Made by a program: the position numbers and the translations under genes. This document shows, one piece after another, positions 17,423-25,973 of a DNA stretch of 64,000 nt. The notes beneath the pieces are model-generated. The model worked only from the letters and a program-made list of their open reading frames with translations, searched no databases and was not told the DNA's origin. Position 1 is the first letter of the stretch. The number at the start of each line of letters is the position of its first letter. The stretch is from Gemmataceae bacterium (GTDB lineage Bacteria > Planctomycetota > Planctomycetia > Gemmatales > Gemmataceae): NCBI GenBank assembly GCA_019636445.1, contig JAHBXO010000010.1:90130-154129 (forward strand). The letters are read 5' to 3'.

Positions 17423-18745
17423 TCAACTTCCCAGTTGCTGTTCGATCCGCTCCAGCGGCACGCCCTTCGTCTCCGGGACGGCGATCGCGACCCAGACCAG
17501 TTGCAGGACCATCATTCCGGCGAAGAAGGCGAACACCCCGCCCGGCGCGAACGCCGAGACGATCGGCGGGAAGAGCGTGGTGAGCAGAGCGGCAAAGATC
17601 CAGTGCGTGAAGCTGCCGAGCGCCTGGCCGCGTGCCCGATGACGGTTCGGAAAGATTTCGGAAATGAAGACCCAGATCACGGCCCCCTGACCGACGGCGT
17701 GGGCGGCGATGAACGCGAAGATGCAATACGGCACGACGGCGAACGACTCGGTGAAGAACGCCCACGAACACAAGCCCAGCGACACGATGTACCCGACCGA
17801 ACCGAGATACAGCAGCGTGCGACGGCCAAGCCGGTCGATCAACCAGAGGCCGACGAACGTGAAGATCAGGTTCGTGACGCCGATTCCGACGGATTGCAAC
17901 AGCGCCGCCTGCGGCCCCAGCCCCGTCAGTTCGAAGATGCGCGGGGCGTAATACAGTATCGCGTTGATCCCCGAAAGCTGGTTGAAGAACGCGATCAGGA
18001 ATGCCAGCACGATCGGCGTTCGCAATCGCCGCGTCCAGAACCCGCTCGCGGTATTCGATTCGACCTCGGTCGCGCGTTCGATCTCGGCGACCAGCGCGTC
18101 GATTTCCTCCGCTGTCGCCTCGGGATTGACGCGCTGGAGCACGCGGTGCCCGTCGTCCCGTCGCCCGCGCGCGATGAGCCAGCGCGGGCTTTCCGGCAGG
18201 CCGAGGCACAACAGGGTGTAGGCCAGCGCCGGCACCGCTTCCACGCCGAGCATCCAGCGCCAGGCGTTCGCGCCGACGCCCGCCAGCAGGGCGTTCGACA
18301 GGAACGCCGCGAGGATGCCGAAGACGATGTTGAACTGGAACAGGCCGGTGAGCAACCCGCGGTGCTTCGGCGGCGCGATCTCGGAAATGAACAGCGGCGC
18401 CGCGACCGTCGAAAACCCGATCCCCACGCCCCCGATGAACCGGGCAATCATGAGTTGGTACACGTCCGCGGCAAGCCCGCTCCACACCGCCGAGACGAAA
18501 TACAGCACACCGATGACTATCAACGTCCGCCGGCGGCCCCAGCGATCCGTCGGCCATCCCCCGATCAGCGAACCAAGGACCGTGCCCCACAGGGCCGATC
18601 CCATCGTCAGCCCGTGCAGGGTATCGCTCAGACCCCACAGCGATTGAATCGTCTGCTCCGCGCCGGAGATGACCACGGTATCGAAACCGAACAGGAAACC
18701 GGCGAGCGCCGACGTGAGGGCCCAGACGAACAGGCGAGCGTTCAT
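17423..18745 (-). CDS. MFS sugar porter
   Basis: Twelve-segment major facilitator superfamily transporter of the sugar porter family, 440 aa from the ATG at 18745; an upstream TTG is unlikely to be the start. Diagnostic motifs: TDRWGRRRTL between segments 2 and 3, ARFIGGVGIGFSTVAAPLFISEIAP, the repeat GRRTLLYLG, and VPETKGVPLERIE at the C-terminus. It should carry a hexose, pentose or disaccharide across the inner membrane by proton symport or facilitated diffusion. It starts 42 nt after the GH32 gene, so the likely cargo is fructose or another product of fructan hydrolysis. Confidence 0.93.
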   Translation of the reverse strand: MNARLFVWALTSALAGFLFGFDTVVISGAEQTIQSLWGLSDTLHGLTMGSALWGTVLGSLIGGWPTDRWGRRRTLIVIGVLYFVSAVWSGLAADVYQLMIARFIGGVGIGFSTVAAPLFISEIAPPKHRGLLTGLFQFNIVFGILAAFLSNALLAGVGANAWRWMLGVEAVPALAYTLLCLGLPESPRWLIARGRRDDGHRVLQRVNPEATAEEIDALVAEIERATEVESNTASGFWTRRLRTPIVLAFLIAFFNQLSGINAILYYAPRIFELTGLGPQAALLQSVGIGVTNLIFTFVGLWLIDRLGRRTLLYLGSVGYIVSLGLCSWAFFTESFAVVPYCIFAFIAAHAVGQGAVIWVFISEIFPNRHRARGQALGSFTHWIFAALLTTLFPPIVSAFAPGGVFAFFAGMMVLQLVWVAIAVPETKGVPLERIEQQLGS

Positions 18746-18787
18746 GCGCGACTCGGAGAGGAGGAAGGCCAACGGGTCGTCGGTGTT

Positions 18788-20917
18788 TCAGTTCTTCGAC
18801 CAGATCGACTTCATCGGGTAGACCGTCGCGGCTTTCACGGTGGCCGTCCCGCCAACGGCGGCGATGCGCACCGATTCGATCGGCCGGCCGCCGTCCTTCC
18901 GCGCCGCCGTCTTGTAGACGGCTCCGTTCCCGCCGATCACTTCATACAGCGGGCGGTCCACCACCACGCGCACGGTGAACGCTCCGTCGACCAGCGGCAG
19001 CGGCATCCCGTCCAGCGTCTTTGCCGCCGCGTTGTACACCAGCGTGTTCGCTCCGAACGTCAGCCGCACTTCCCGCGCCTCGCCCGGTTCGACGACGGCG
19101 ACGATGTCCAGCAGCGAATCCGGAGCCGGCATGCTCCACGGCTTGTCGGCGCTCACGGCCACGTTCGCGACGCGCCTCGCCTCGCCCCGCAGCGCTTCCA
19201 ACTCCCGGATCGGTTCCGCGAACATCCGCACCCCGGCCTTCGTCGTCCGTAACGTCAGCTCGATCGGCAGGCTGAAACACTGGTTGAACGGCATGTTCGG
19301 CGTCTCCACCTGTGCCCAGCCGATCTGGATCACACGCCCGCCCGGCGTCCGGCTGAAGCACTGCGCCGCGTAGAACGCGCCGTGGTGCACCTTGTGCTTG
19401 CCCCGGTGCTCCGGCGTGAACGTCGACCCGTCGAACGTGCCTACGGCGTACTCGGCGTTTGCCGCCATCAGCACCCACTTCCGGTTCTTACTATCGCCGT
19501 CCACCGGCAACTCGAAGAACTCCGGGCACTCGTAATACCCCTCGATCCGGCTCGTCTTCGTCCACGCTTTCAGGTCGGCGCTGCGGAAGAACTCCGCATA
19601 GTCCTTCCCGACCGTCTTCGTGAACACCACCATCACCCAGTGCCGGCCCGGTTCGTACCAGACCAGCTTCGGGTCGCGTCCTTCGTCTTTGCGCTTCGGG
19701 ATCACCGGGTTGCCCTCGATCATCCGCCACGAACGTCCCTTGTCGGTGCTCACCGCGAGCACCTCGCCGGCACCGGTGTCGGTGAACGCCGCGACCATCG
19801 TGTTCTTCCCCCAGCCGCCGGTGTTGGCAGCGTCCACGTGCGCGCTGCCGCTGAAGCAGTGCTCCTTCGCCATCGTCCGCGGGTACAGCGCGTACGGCAG
19901 CTCCTCCCAGTGGACGAGGTCCTTGCTGATCGCGTGCCCCCAGTACATGTTCGCCCACCTCGGGCCGAACGGGTTTGATTGCCAAAACAGGTGATACTCC
20001 CCGTCGTGGAATACCATTCCGTTCGGGTCGTTGTTCCAGCCCTTCATCTGGCTGAACCGCAACTGCGGGCGCAGGGCCTCCTGGTACAGCGGCTGCGAGT
20101 ACCGCAGCGTTACGTCGTCCGAGCCGACGATCGCGTCGAGCGCCCGGCTGTCTTCCGGGATCTTCGCCGCGATCGTCGCCGTCTTGCCGTGGAACGCCGA
20201 CAGGTCCAGGTGCGCCAGCCAGTCGGCCTTCCCGTTCGCCAGATTGATGTCGAAGTTGTGGATCACCTTGCCATCGATCTCGATCGTCATGCGCACCGGC
20301 TTCGCGGCGTTGGCGATCGGAAACAGCAGGTGCTTCGTCTCGATCTTCAGCGGGCGCGTGCGCTCGACGAGCGGCACCACCTTCGCCTCGTCCCCCGTCG
20401 GCTTCGCCCCCTGCACGATCTGATCGACGTTGATGTGCCCCCAACCGCCCGTCGCCGCGTCCACGATCTGGATCGTCACCGCCTTGCCCCGCAGCTCCTT
20501 CACGTTCCAGTGCGCGGCTTTCAGCGCCTCCGATCCGCCCGGGTCGGTGTTCGGCCCCGTCGCGGTGCGCACAACCTTGCCGTCGAGCAACAGGTTCAGG
20601 CAGGTCTTGCCGGCGTGCCCGCCGCCGCCGATCAGGAAGTTCAGGTAGTCGCGTTCGATCGTGAACTTGGGCGAGGTGAGGGTGCCGGTGCTGCCATCGC
20701 CGCCGGCGAAGCTGTTCACCAGCCCTTTGCCCTGAAAGCCGGTGACGGCCATCTGGTTGGGCAGCGTGCCGCGCGCCGGTCGCGTGCCGAACGCCTTCCC
20801 CTCGACCGTCCACGCGCCGTAGTCGTCTCTTTCGAAGTCGGCGACGAGGAGATCGGGTTCGGCGGCGGCGAGCGGTCCGGCGACCGCGAGCAAGAGGAGC
20901 ATGGGGAACGTGCGCAT
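18788..20917 (-). CDS. Secreted GH32 fructan hydrolase (levanase/fructanase type)
   Basis: 709 aa with signal peptide MRTFPMLLLLAVAGPLAAAE. Residues about 22-280 form a non-catalytic beta-rich extension (LLVADFERDDYGAW through KETATI-like repeats). The GH32 five-bladed propeller follows with all three catalytic motifs: WNNDPNG (nucleophile D297), RDP (D415, transition-state stabiliser) and YECPEF (acid/base E463). The C-terminus is a beta-sandwich. The enzyme should release fructose from levan, inulin or sucrose-like substrates outside the cytoplasm. The extension is longer than in ordinary levanases and may bind carbohydrate. It forms an operon with the sugar porter downstream. Confidence 0.94.
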   Translation of the reverse strand: MRTFPMLLLLAVAGPLAAAEPDLLVADFERDDYGAWTVEGKAFGTRPARGTLPNQMAVTGFQGKGLVNSFAGGDGSTGTLTSPKFTIERDYLNFLIGGGGHAGKTCLNLLLDGKVVRTATGPNTDPGGSEALKAAHWNVKELRGKAVTIQIVDAATGGWGHINVDQIVQGAKPTGDEAKVVPLVERTRPLKIETKHLLFPIANAAKPVRMTIEIDGKVIHNFDINLANGKADWLAHLDLSAFHGKTATIAAKIPEDSRALDAIVGSDDVTLRYSQPLYQEALRPQLRFSQMKGWNNDPNGMVFHDGEYHLFWQSNPFGPRWANMYWGHAISKDLVHWEELPYALYPRTMAKEHCFSGSAHVDAANTGGWGKNTMVAAFTDTGAGEVLAVSTDKGRSWRMIEGNPVIPKRKDEGRDPKLVWYEPGRHWVMVVFTKTVGKDYAEFFRSADLKAWTKTSRIEGYYECPEFFELPVDGDSKNRKWVLMAANAEYAVGTFDGSTFTPEHRGKHKVHHGAFYAAQCFSRTPGGRVIQIGWAQVETPNMPFNQCFSLPIELTLRTTKAGVRMFAEPIRELEALRGEARRVANVAVSADKPWSMPAPDSLLDIVAVVEPGEAREVRLTFGANTLVYNAAAKTLDGMPLPLVDGAFTVRVVVDRPLYEVIGGNGAVYKTAARKDGGRPIESVRIAAVGGTATVKAATVYPMKSIWSKN

Positions 20918-21004
20918 CCGGGATCCTCGGGAGGGGGAGGAGAGGGCAGTCTATGAAAAGAACCCGCCATCCAGCCCGGAAGGCGAGCGACGGGCGGAAC
21001 GGTT

Positions 21005-21085
21005 CCGCCGCCTCCGCGCCACCCTCCGGCGGAAAGACGCCCGATTTCCGGAAGCGCCTTAGCCACGTAAGGACTTGCGACGATT
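21005..21085. repeat. Dispersed repeat family D, copy 1
   Basis: About 80 nt resembling 53611-53691: both contain CCGCCGC, GCGCCACCC-type sequence, a GACGCCCGA..TTCCGGAA core and GTAAGGA.TT.CG.CGATT. It lies in the 358-nt divergent gap between the GH32 gene and the WD40 kinase gene; the rest of that gap shows no gene. Confidence 0.55.
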
Positions 21086-21275
21086 CCTTTCCCGCCGGCG
21101 GCGAAGCGGAATCGCGCCACCGACCACCTGTCGTTCGTCCAGCTGCTCGAAACGCTCCGATCGGCTGTCGGTGGCGCGGTGCCCTTGACGGGGATAGTAA
21201 AAGTCAATCTGTCCACCATTGCGGATTCGTTCCCCCTCGCTTCCCTTCCGCCGTTGCATCGCTTATGATCGCCGC

Positions 21276-24200
21276 ATGAGCGAACCCTCCACCACCGACC
21301 GCACGCAAGTCCAGAGCGGCGGACCATCTGTCTCGCGTGAATCGGCGCAGGGTTTCCCCACCATCCCCGGCTACGAGATCGTCCGCGAGATCGGCCGCGG
21401 CGGCATGGGCGTCGTCTACGAAGCGCGCCAGACGAAGCTCGATCGCATCGTCGCGCTCAAGCTCATGCTGGGGAACGATGCCCTAAGTAAAGCCCGCTTT
21501 CTTGCCGAAGGGCAGGTCATCGCCGCCGTCAAGCACCCGCACGTGGTCGAGGTCTACGATTTCGGCGAATGCAATTCCTCTCCCTATATCGCCATGGAGT
21601 ACCTCACCGGCGGCAGTTTCGCGGATCGGCTGAAAGGCGGCACGGTGTTGCCATCGAAGGACGCAGCCGCGCTCCTCGCACAGATCGCCGCCGGCGTCGG
21701 CGCGGCCCACGACCTCGGCATCGTCCACCGCGACCTGAAGCCCGGCAACGTCCTCCTCGATTCCCACGGCTCGCCGAAGGTCACCGACTTCGGCCTCGCC
21801 AAGCGCAGCACCAGCGAACTGACGCAAACGCAGGACGCCGCCGGCACCCCGGCCTACATGGCTCCGGAGCAGGCGCGAGCCATGAAGTTTGTCGGCCCGC
21901 CGGCGGATGTCTGGTCGCTGGGCGTGATGCTGTACGAAACGCTCACCGGCCGTCGGCCGTTCCAGGCGGCCACGGATGTGGAACTGCTCATCTCGATCCA
22001 GAACGACGACCCGCCGACGCTGCGCACTGTCACGAAATCCGTTTCGCACGACCTGGAAACGATCTGCCTTAAGTGCCTGGAGAAGGAGCCAGAGCGGCGA
22101 TATGCGAGCGCGAAAGAGATTGCTGCGGACGTAATCGCGTGGGTAGAAGGCAAGCCGATCAGCGCTCGACGAGCCACACCGATCGAGAAAGCGATGCTCT
22201 GGGTGCGGCGAAAGCCTACGGTGGCCGCCGCGTGGGCGCTGGGGCTACTGGTGGTGCTACTCGGCAGCTTCGCCGCGACGACAACGAGCCTGTGGCGAAC
22301 AGCCGTGGCCGAGAAAGGGACGGCCGAGACGGCAAGGCAGGAAACGGAGAAAGCTAACACTGCCCTCGCCCAGCAAAAGAAGGACGCCGACGACGCCCGC
22401 TCCCGTGCTGAAATTGCGGAAGGCATCGCCAAACAAGCCAAGGAAGACATCGCCGACGAACGCGAACGGCTGGCCTACGCTCGGCACGTGTATCTCGCTC
22501 ACATCGAGTATCAAAACAATGACTGTGCTCGTGCGAACATGTTCCTCAATCTTTGTCCAGAGAAGCTTCGCGGCTGGGACTGGCGGTATATTCACCGATT
22601 GTGCAATTCAGATTTGTTAACACTGAAGGGTCACGCGGGCCAATTGGTTTCCGTGGTGTCCAGCCCGGACGGCACGCGGGTCGTCACGGGGAGTACGGAC
22701 AAGACCGCGAAGGTGTGGGACGCGAAGACCGGTACCGAAACCTTTACACTGAAGGGGCACACTGGCTCCGTGGAATCCGTGGCGTTCAGCCCGGACGGCA
22801 ACCGAATCGTCACGGGGTGTTCCGATAAATCGTCAAAAGTGTGGGACGCGAAGACCGGCACCGAAACCCTTACACTGAAGGGGCACGTAAACGGAGTGTC
22901 TTCCGTGGCGTATAGCCCCGACGGCACGTGGGTCGTCACGGGGAGTAGGGATAAGACCGCGAAGGTCTGGGACGCGAGGACCGGCACCGAAACTTTCACG
23001 CTCCAAGGGCACACGAACGGGGTGTTTTCCGTGGCAATCAGCCCCGACGGTACGCGGATCGTCACGGGGAGTGGGGACAACACCGCGAAAGTGTGGGACG
23101 CCAAGACAGGCACCGAAATCCACACCTTCAAGGGGCACACAGACTGGGTGTCTTCCGTATCGTTCAGCCCCGACGGTACGCGGATCGTCACGGGGAGTAC
23201 GGATAAGACCGCGAAGGTATGGGAAGCGAAAACGGGCACGGAAACGCTCACCCTGAAGGGTCACACTGACCAGGTTTCTTCCGTAGCATTCAGCCCGGAC
23301 GGGACGCGGGTCGTTACGGGGAGTTGGGACGGAACAACAAAGGTGTGGAGCGCGAAGCCTGGCATCGAAACAGTCGCGCTGCAAGGAATCACGGACTGGC
23401 TTAATACATTGGCGTTCAGTCCGGACTGCTCGCGGATCATTTCTGGTAGTGACGATTCGCCCGCGAAAGTGTGGGAATCGATTACTGGCGCTGAAACGCT
23501 AACGCTGAAGGGGCATGCCAGCGGGGTGTATTCAGCTGCATTTAGCCCAGACGGAATGCGGATAGTCACCGGAAGTGCGGACCAGACGGCAAAGATTTGG
23601 GACTTGAAGATTGCGTCGGAAACTCTGACGCTTAAAGGGCATTTTCGCAAGTTGATTTCCGTTTCTTTCAGCCCAGATGGTTCACGGATCGTCACTGGTG
23701 GAGAAGACAATACTATCAAGGTTTGGGATTCTCGGAACGGAAAAGAATTGCTAACCCTAAACGGGCACTGGGGCCCCGTAGCGTCCGTGAAATATAGCCA
23801 TGATGGAACGTTAATCGTGTCGGGGAGTTGGGACCGGACAGTGAGGATTTGGGATGCGAGGACAGGCATTGAGAATATACGAATCAAAGATCTGTCGCAT
23901 TATGTGAATTCTGTATCAATCAGCCCGGATGGTAAATATATCGTGTCCGGAACCGAGGATGGTACCGTAAATGTTTGGCTTGCCAAGACCGGTACTAAAG
24001 CGTTTTCGCTCAGAGGGCATACAGCCAGTGTGTCTTCCGTTTCTTTCAGTCCAGATGGTATGCGGATCGTCACCGGGAGTATGGACAAAACAGCTAGACT
24101 GTGGGACGCGAAGACCGGTACCGAGATTCTCGACCTCAAGGAGCACAGTAATGGAGTCTTGTCCGTAGCGTTCAGCCAGGACGGCACGCGGATCTTCACA

Positions 24201-24284
24201 GGGTGTCAGGACGGGACTGCGAAGATTTGGGACGCCCGCCCCGTGAATCGCGAGTTCCTCCCGAAGGCCGAGCAGCCCAAGTAG
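21276..24284 (+). CDS. Serine/threonine protein kinase with 13 WD40 repeats
   Basis: 1002 aa from the ATG at 21276; the upstream in-frame extension is not typical. PknB-type kinase domain (about 33-300): glycine loop IGRGGMGVVYEA, VALKLML, HRDLKPGNV (catalytic D153), DFGLAKR (D171). One membrane segment at about 314-340 (AAWALGLLVVLLGSFAAT), a Lys/Glu/Ala coiled coil, then 13 WD40 repeats (about 448-990) ending GTAKIWDARP. Several repeats are nearly identical even in DNA (GHT..VSSVAFSPDGTR.VTGS.DKTAKVWDAKTGTET), which suggests recent expansion. Topology predicts a cytoplasmic kinase and an external propeller acting as sensor or scaffold. Thirteen repeats are one short of two seven-bladed propellers. 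Confidence 0.95.
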   Translation: MSEPSTTDRTQVQSGGPSVSRESAQGFPTIPGYEIVREIGRGGMGVVYEARQTKLDRIVALKLMLGNDALSKARFLAEGQVIAAVKHPHVVEVYDFGECNSSPYIAMEYLTGGSFADRLKGGTVLPSKDAAALLAQIAAGVGAAHDLGIVHRDLKPGNVLLDSHGSPKVTDFGLAKRSTSELTQTQDAAGTPAYMAPEQARAMKFVGPPADVWSLGVMLYETLTGRRPFQAATDVELLISIQNDDPPTLRTVTKSVSHDLETICLKCLEKEPERRYASAKEIAADVIAWVEGKPISARRATPIEKAMLWVRRKPTVAAAWALGLLVVLLGSFAATTTSLWRTAVAEKGTAETARQETEKANTALAQQKKDADDARSRAEIAEGIAKQAKEDIADERERLAYARHVYLAHIEYQNNDCARANMFLNLCPEKLRGWDWRYIHRLCNSDLLTLKGHAGQLVSVVSSPDGTRVVTGSTDKTAKVWDAKTGTETFTLKGHTGSVESVAFSPDGNRIVTGCSDKSSKVWDAKTGTETLTLKGHVNGVSSVAYSPDGTWVVTGSRDKTAKVWDARTGTETFTLQGHTNGVFSVAISPDGTRIVTGSGDNTAKVWDAKTGTEIHTFKGHTDWVSSVSFSPDGTRIVTGSTDKTAKVWEAKTGTETLTLKGHTDQVSSVAFSPDGTRVVTGSWDGTTKVWSAKPGIETVALQGITDWLNTLAFSPDCSRIISGSDDSPAKVWESITGAETLTLKGHASGVYSAAFSPDGMRIVTGSADQTAKIWDLKIASETLTLKGHFRKLISVSFSPDGSRIVTGGEDNTIKVWDSRNGKELLTLNGHWGPVASVKYSHDGTLIVSGSWDRTVRIWDARTGIENIRIKDLSHYVNSVSISPDGKYIVSGTEDGTVNVWLAKTGTKAFSLRGHTASVSSVSFSPDGMRIVTGSMDKTARLWDAKTGTEILDLKEHSNGVLSVAFSQDGTRIFTGCQDGTAKIWDARPVNREFLPKAEQPK

Positions 24285-24336
24285 TACACGATTCGGCCAC
24301 GGCGTAGTTTGGGCGTCAGGCTCGCGAGGATTGCCG

Positions 24337-24560
24337 ATGTCCACGCTCACGATCGCCGAAGTTCAATCGCAGCTTCCGAAGTTGCTCGACCAACTCGCCC
24401 CGGCGAGGAAGTCGTCAGTACCAAAGATGACCGGCCCGTCGCACGGCTGACCGCGGAGTTACCCGTTGGAGTCCCGATACCGGGCTGACGCAAGGGGATG
24501 TTGACCATCATCTCGGATAATGAAGAACACCTTTAAGACTTCGCGGAGTACATGCCGTGA
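24337..24560 (+). pseudogene. Decayed Phd/YefM-type antitoxin
   Basis: Begins MSTLTIAEVQSQLPKLLDQL and, after one lost base near 24400 (gccccggcgagg where an intact gene would read ccgggcgag), continues in another frame as PGEEVVSTKDDRPVARL, then GMLTIISDNEEHL and DFAEYMP. Those three segments follow the Phd/YefM antitoxin pattern. The second frame also has two in-frame stops (24486 and within HL*DF). The gene is therefore dead. Its terminal TGA overlaps the GTG of the toxin remnant (GTGA), the usual coupling. Confidence 0.7.
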
Positions 24561-24631
24561 GGTTGCTGCTCGACACGCACCCGTTTCTCCGGTTCGGCCA
24601 CAAGGACAAGGCGAGGGGCGGAATGAAGTAG
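24557..24631 (+). pseudogene. Remnant of a PIN-domain toxin N-terminus
   Basis: GTG start followed by RLLLDTHPFLRFGHKD, the typical first strand and helix of a VapC-like PIN nuclease with its first catalytic Asp, then a stop after 24 residues. The remaining hundred or so residues of the toxin are gone. It pairs with the decayed antitoxin just upstream. The sequence from 24632 to 24725 shows nothing recognisable. Confidence 0.65.
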
Positions 24632-24725
24632 GAGTCTATCGCAGGTACCCACTCGGCGACGACGTGATGGATTTCATCAGGAGGTGGCTCGGGGAACTCG
24701 CGGAGCAAGTTCCCGACACTTCGCT

Positions 24726-25259
24726 TCACCCCGCCAGCAGGGACATCGGGCCGGAGAGCAACAGCGTGGCGCCCACGTCGGTCCATTGCTCGACATGGTC
24801 GCTGCCGGCGTCGGCCCATTGATAGTCGCCCGCACGCATCCGCACGCTGCCCACAATCAATTCGCCATCGATCACGAGGCACTCCTCGAGGCCGTCGTGG
24901 TGGTGCGGCGGGATGCGGCTGCCGGGCTGGAGCTTCACCACGGCGGAGAACCGCTTCGTGACCGGGTCCAGGTGGAGCATCCGCGCCGTCACGCCGGAGA
25001 GGTGCGAGAACTGGTAGACGGCCTCCTCGCGGAAGCTGAACTGCACTTCGGGCAAGGTGTCGGCGGCCTTGCGATTCTGTTCGAGGGTGGGGTTGCGGCG
25101 CGGGGCGGTGGCGAGACGGCCGAGGAGGCTGTCCTTGACATAGGCCGGCGGCTCGGCGGATGGAATGTCGGCGGCGAGCGCGAGCAGGCTGGCGTCGAAG
25201 GCCTCGCGGTCTTCGGGCGAAAAGAGGTCCAGGAATTCGTCGCGGTTAATCGCGTTCAT
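24726..25259 (-). CDS. ChrR-like cupin anti-sigma factor
   Basis: 177-aa soluble protein. The N-terminal half is helical (MNAINRDEFLDLFSPEDREAF, then LPEVQF); the C-terminal half is a cupin barrel with metal-binding residues in PPHHHDGLEECLVIDGEL and a distal His in SDHVEQW. This is the layout of zinc-dependent ChrR anti-sigma factors, which hold an ECF sigma factor inactive and release it on singlet oxygen or other oxidative stress. The ATG at 25259 overlaps the stop of the sigma gene (ATGA), so the pair is translationally coupled. The cytochrome-like membrane partners of some ChrR systems are absent. Confidence 0.85.
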   Translation of the reverse strand: MNAINRDEFLDLFSPEDREAFDASLLALAADIPSAEPPAYVKDSLLGRLATAPRRNPTLEQNRKAADTLPEVQFSFREEAVYQFSHLSGVTARMLHLDPVTKRFSAVVKLQPGSRIPPHHHDGLEECLVIDGELIVGSVRMRAGDYQWADAGSDHVEQWTDVGATLLLSGPMSLLAG

Positions 25260-25795
25260 TCGCCCACTCCCGCCGCCAGGCGTTCCCGCAGGCGGAGGAA
25301 TCCTAATCGGATCCGGGTCTTAACCGTGCCCAGCGGAATTTTCAAGTGCCGCGCGATCTGCTCGTGCGTCAGGCCCTCGAAGAACGCCAGCCGGATCGGC
25401 TCTTGTTGATCGAACGGCAGCACCGCCAGCGCCGCCGTCACTTGCACCGCATCGTCCTGTCGCGACAGACTGATCTCCGGTTGGCTGTCGGTCGGCACTT
25501 CCGGGATCGTGTCGGTCACGGCCTCGCGGCGTCGGCGCAGGCGGTCGACGGCGCGGCTGCGGGCGATCATCAGCACCCAGGCTTCGGCGGAGGCGCGGCC
25601 GGCGTCGAAGCGGTCCGCCTGGCGCCACACCTGCCAGAACGTCTCTTGGAGTACGTCCTCCGCCTCCGCGCGGTTTCGTAGGAGGTGCAAAAGAAACCCA
25701 AATACCCGCGCGGTGTAGCGATCGTAGAAGTCTTCGAAGGCGGATCGGTCCAGTTGCGCCACGCGACCCAGGATTTCGCCGTCGGAAACGAGCAT
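25256..25795 (-). CDS. ECF RNA polymerase sigma factor paired with cupin anti-sigma
   Basis: 179 aa from the ATG at 25795 (MLVSDGEILGRVAQLDRSAF). Region 2: FYDRYTARVFGFLLHLLRNRAEAEDVLQETFWQVWRQADRFD, with the DVLQETF helix. Region 4: LPFDQQEPIRLAFFEGLTHEQIARHLKIPLGTVKTRIRLGFLRLRERL, a clear helix-turn-helix. This resembles the ECF11/RpoE (ChrR-controlled) group. The frame is open upstream to 26077, but that part overlaps the divergent haemoglobin gene and is not coding. Its likely targets include its own operon and possibly the divergent secreted haemoglobin gene 178 nt away. Confidence 0.92.
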   Translation of the reverse strand: MLVSDGEILGRVAQLDRSAFEDFYDRYTARVFGFLLHLLRNRAEAEDVLQETFWQVWRQADRFDAGRASAEAWVLMIARSRAVDRLRRRREAVTDTIPEVPTDSQPEISLSRQDDAVQVTAALAVLPFDQQEPIRLAFFEGLTHEQIARHLKIPLGTVKTRIRLGFLRLRERLAAGVGE

Positions 25796-25973
25796 GGGAG
25801 TCGGGCCGTGCGGACGGGAAAGCGTGACTGTAGCGATTCTACTTGGAACGGGGGCTGCGCGGCAATTCCCGAATTCTCCGGCGCGGCGCAATCCGCCGGG
25901 CGGCGGGCCTCGTATACTCGCCATGACGGTGGCCCGACCGTCGCCACCCATCTCGTTTCGGGAGCACAACACC

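Noticed and set aside
22618..24284. Regularly spaced repeats considered as a CRISPR-like array
   Set aside because: The roughly 126-nt period is that of WD40 repeats in an open reading frame; there are no unique spacers and no cas genes.
24632..24725. Short frame containing MDFIRRWLGELAEQVPD
   Set aside because: Looks protein-like but is too short and without context to call; possibly another gene fragment after the toxin remnant.
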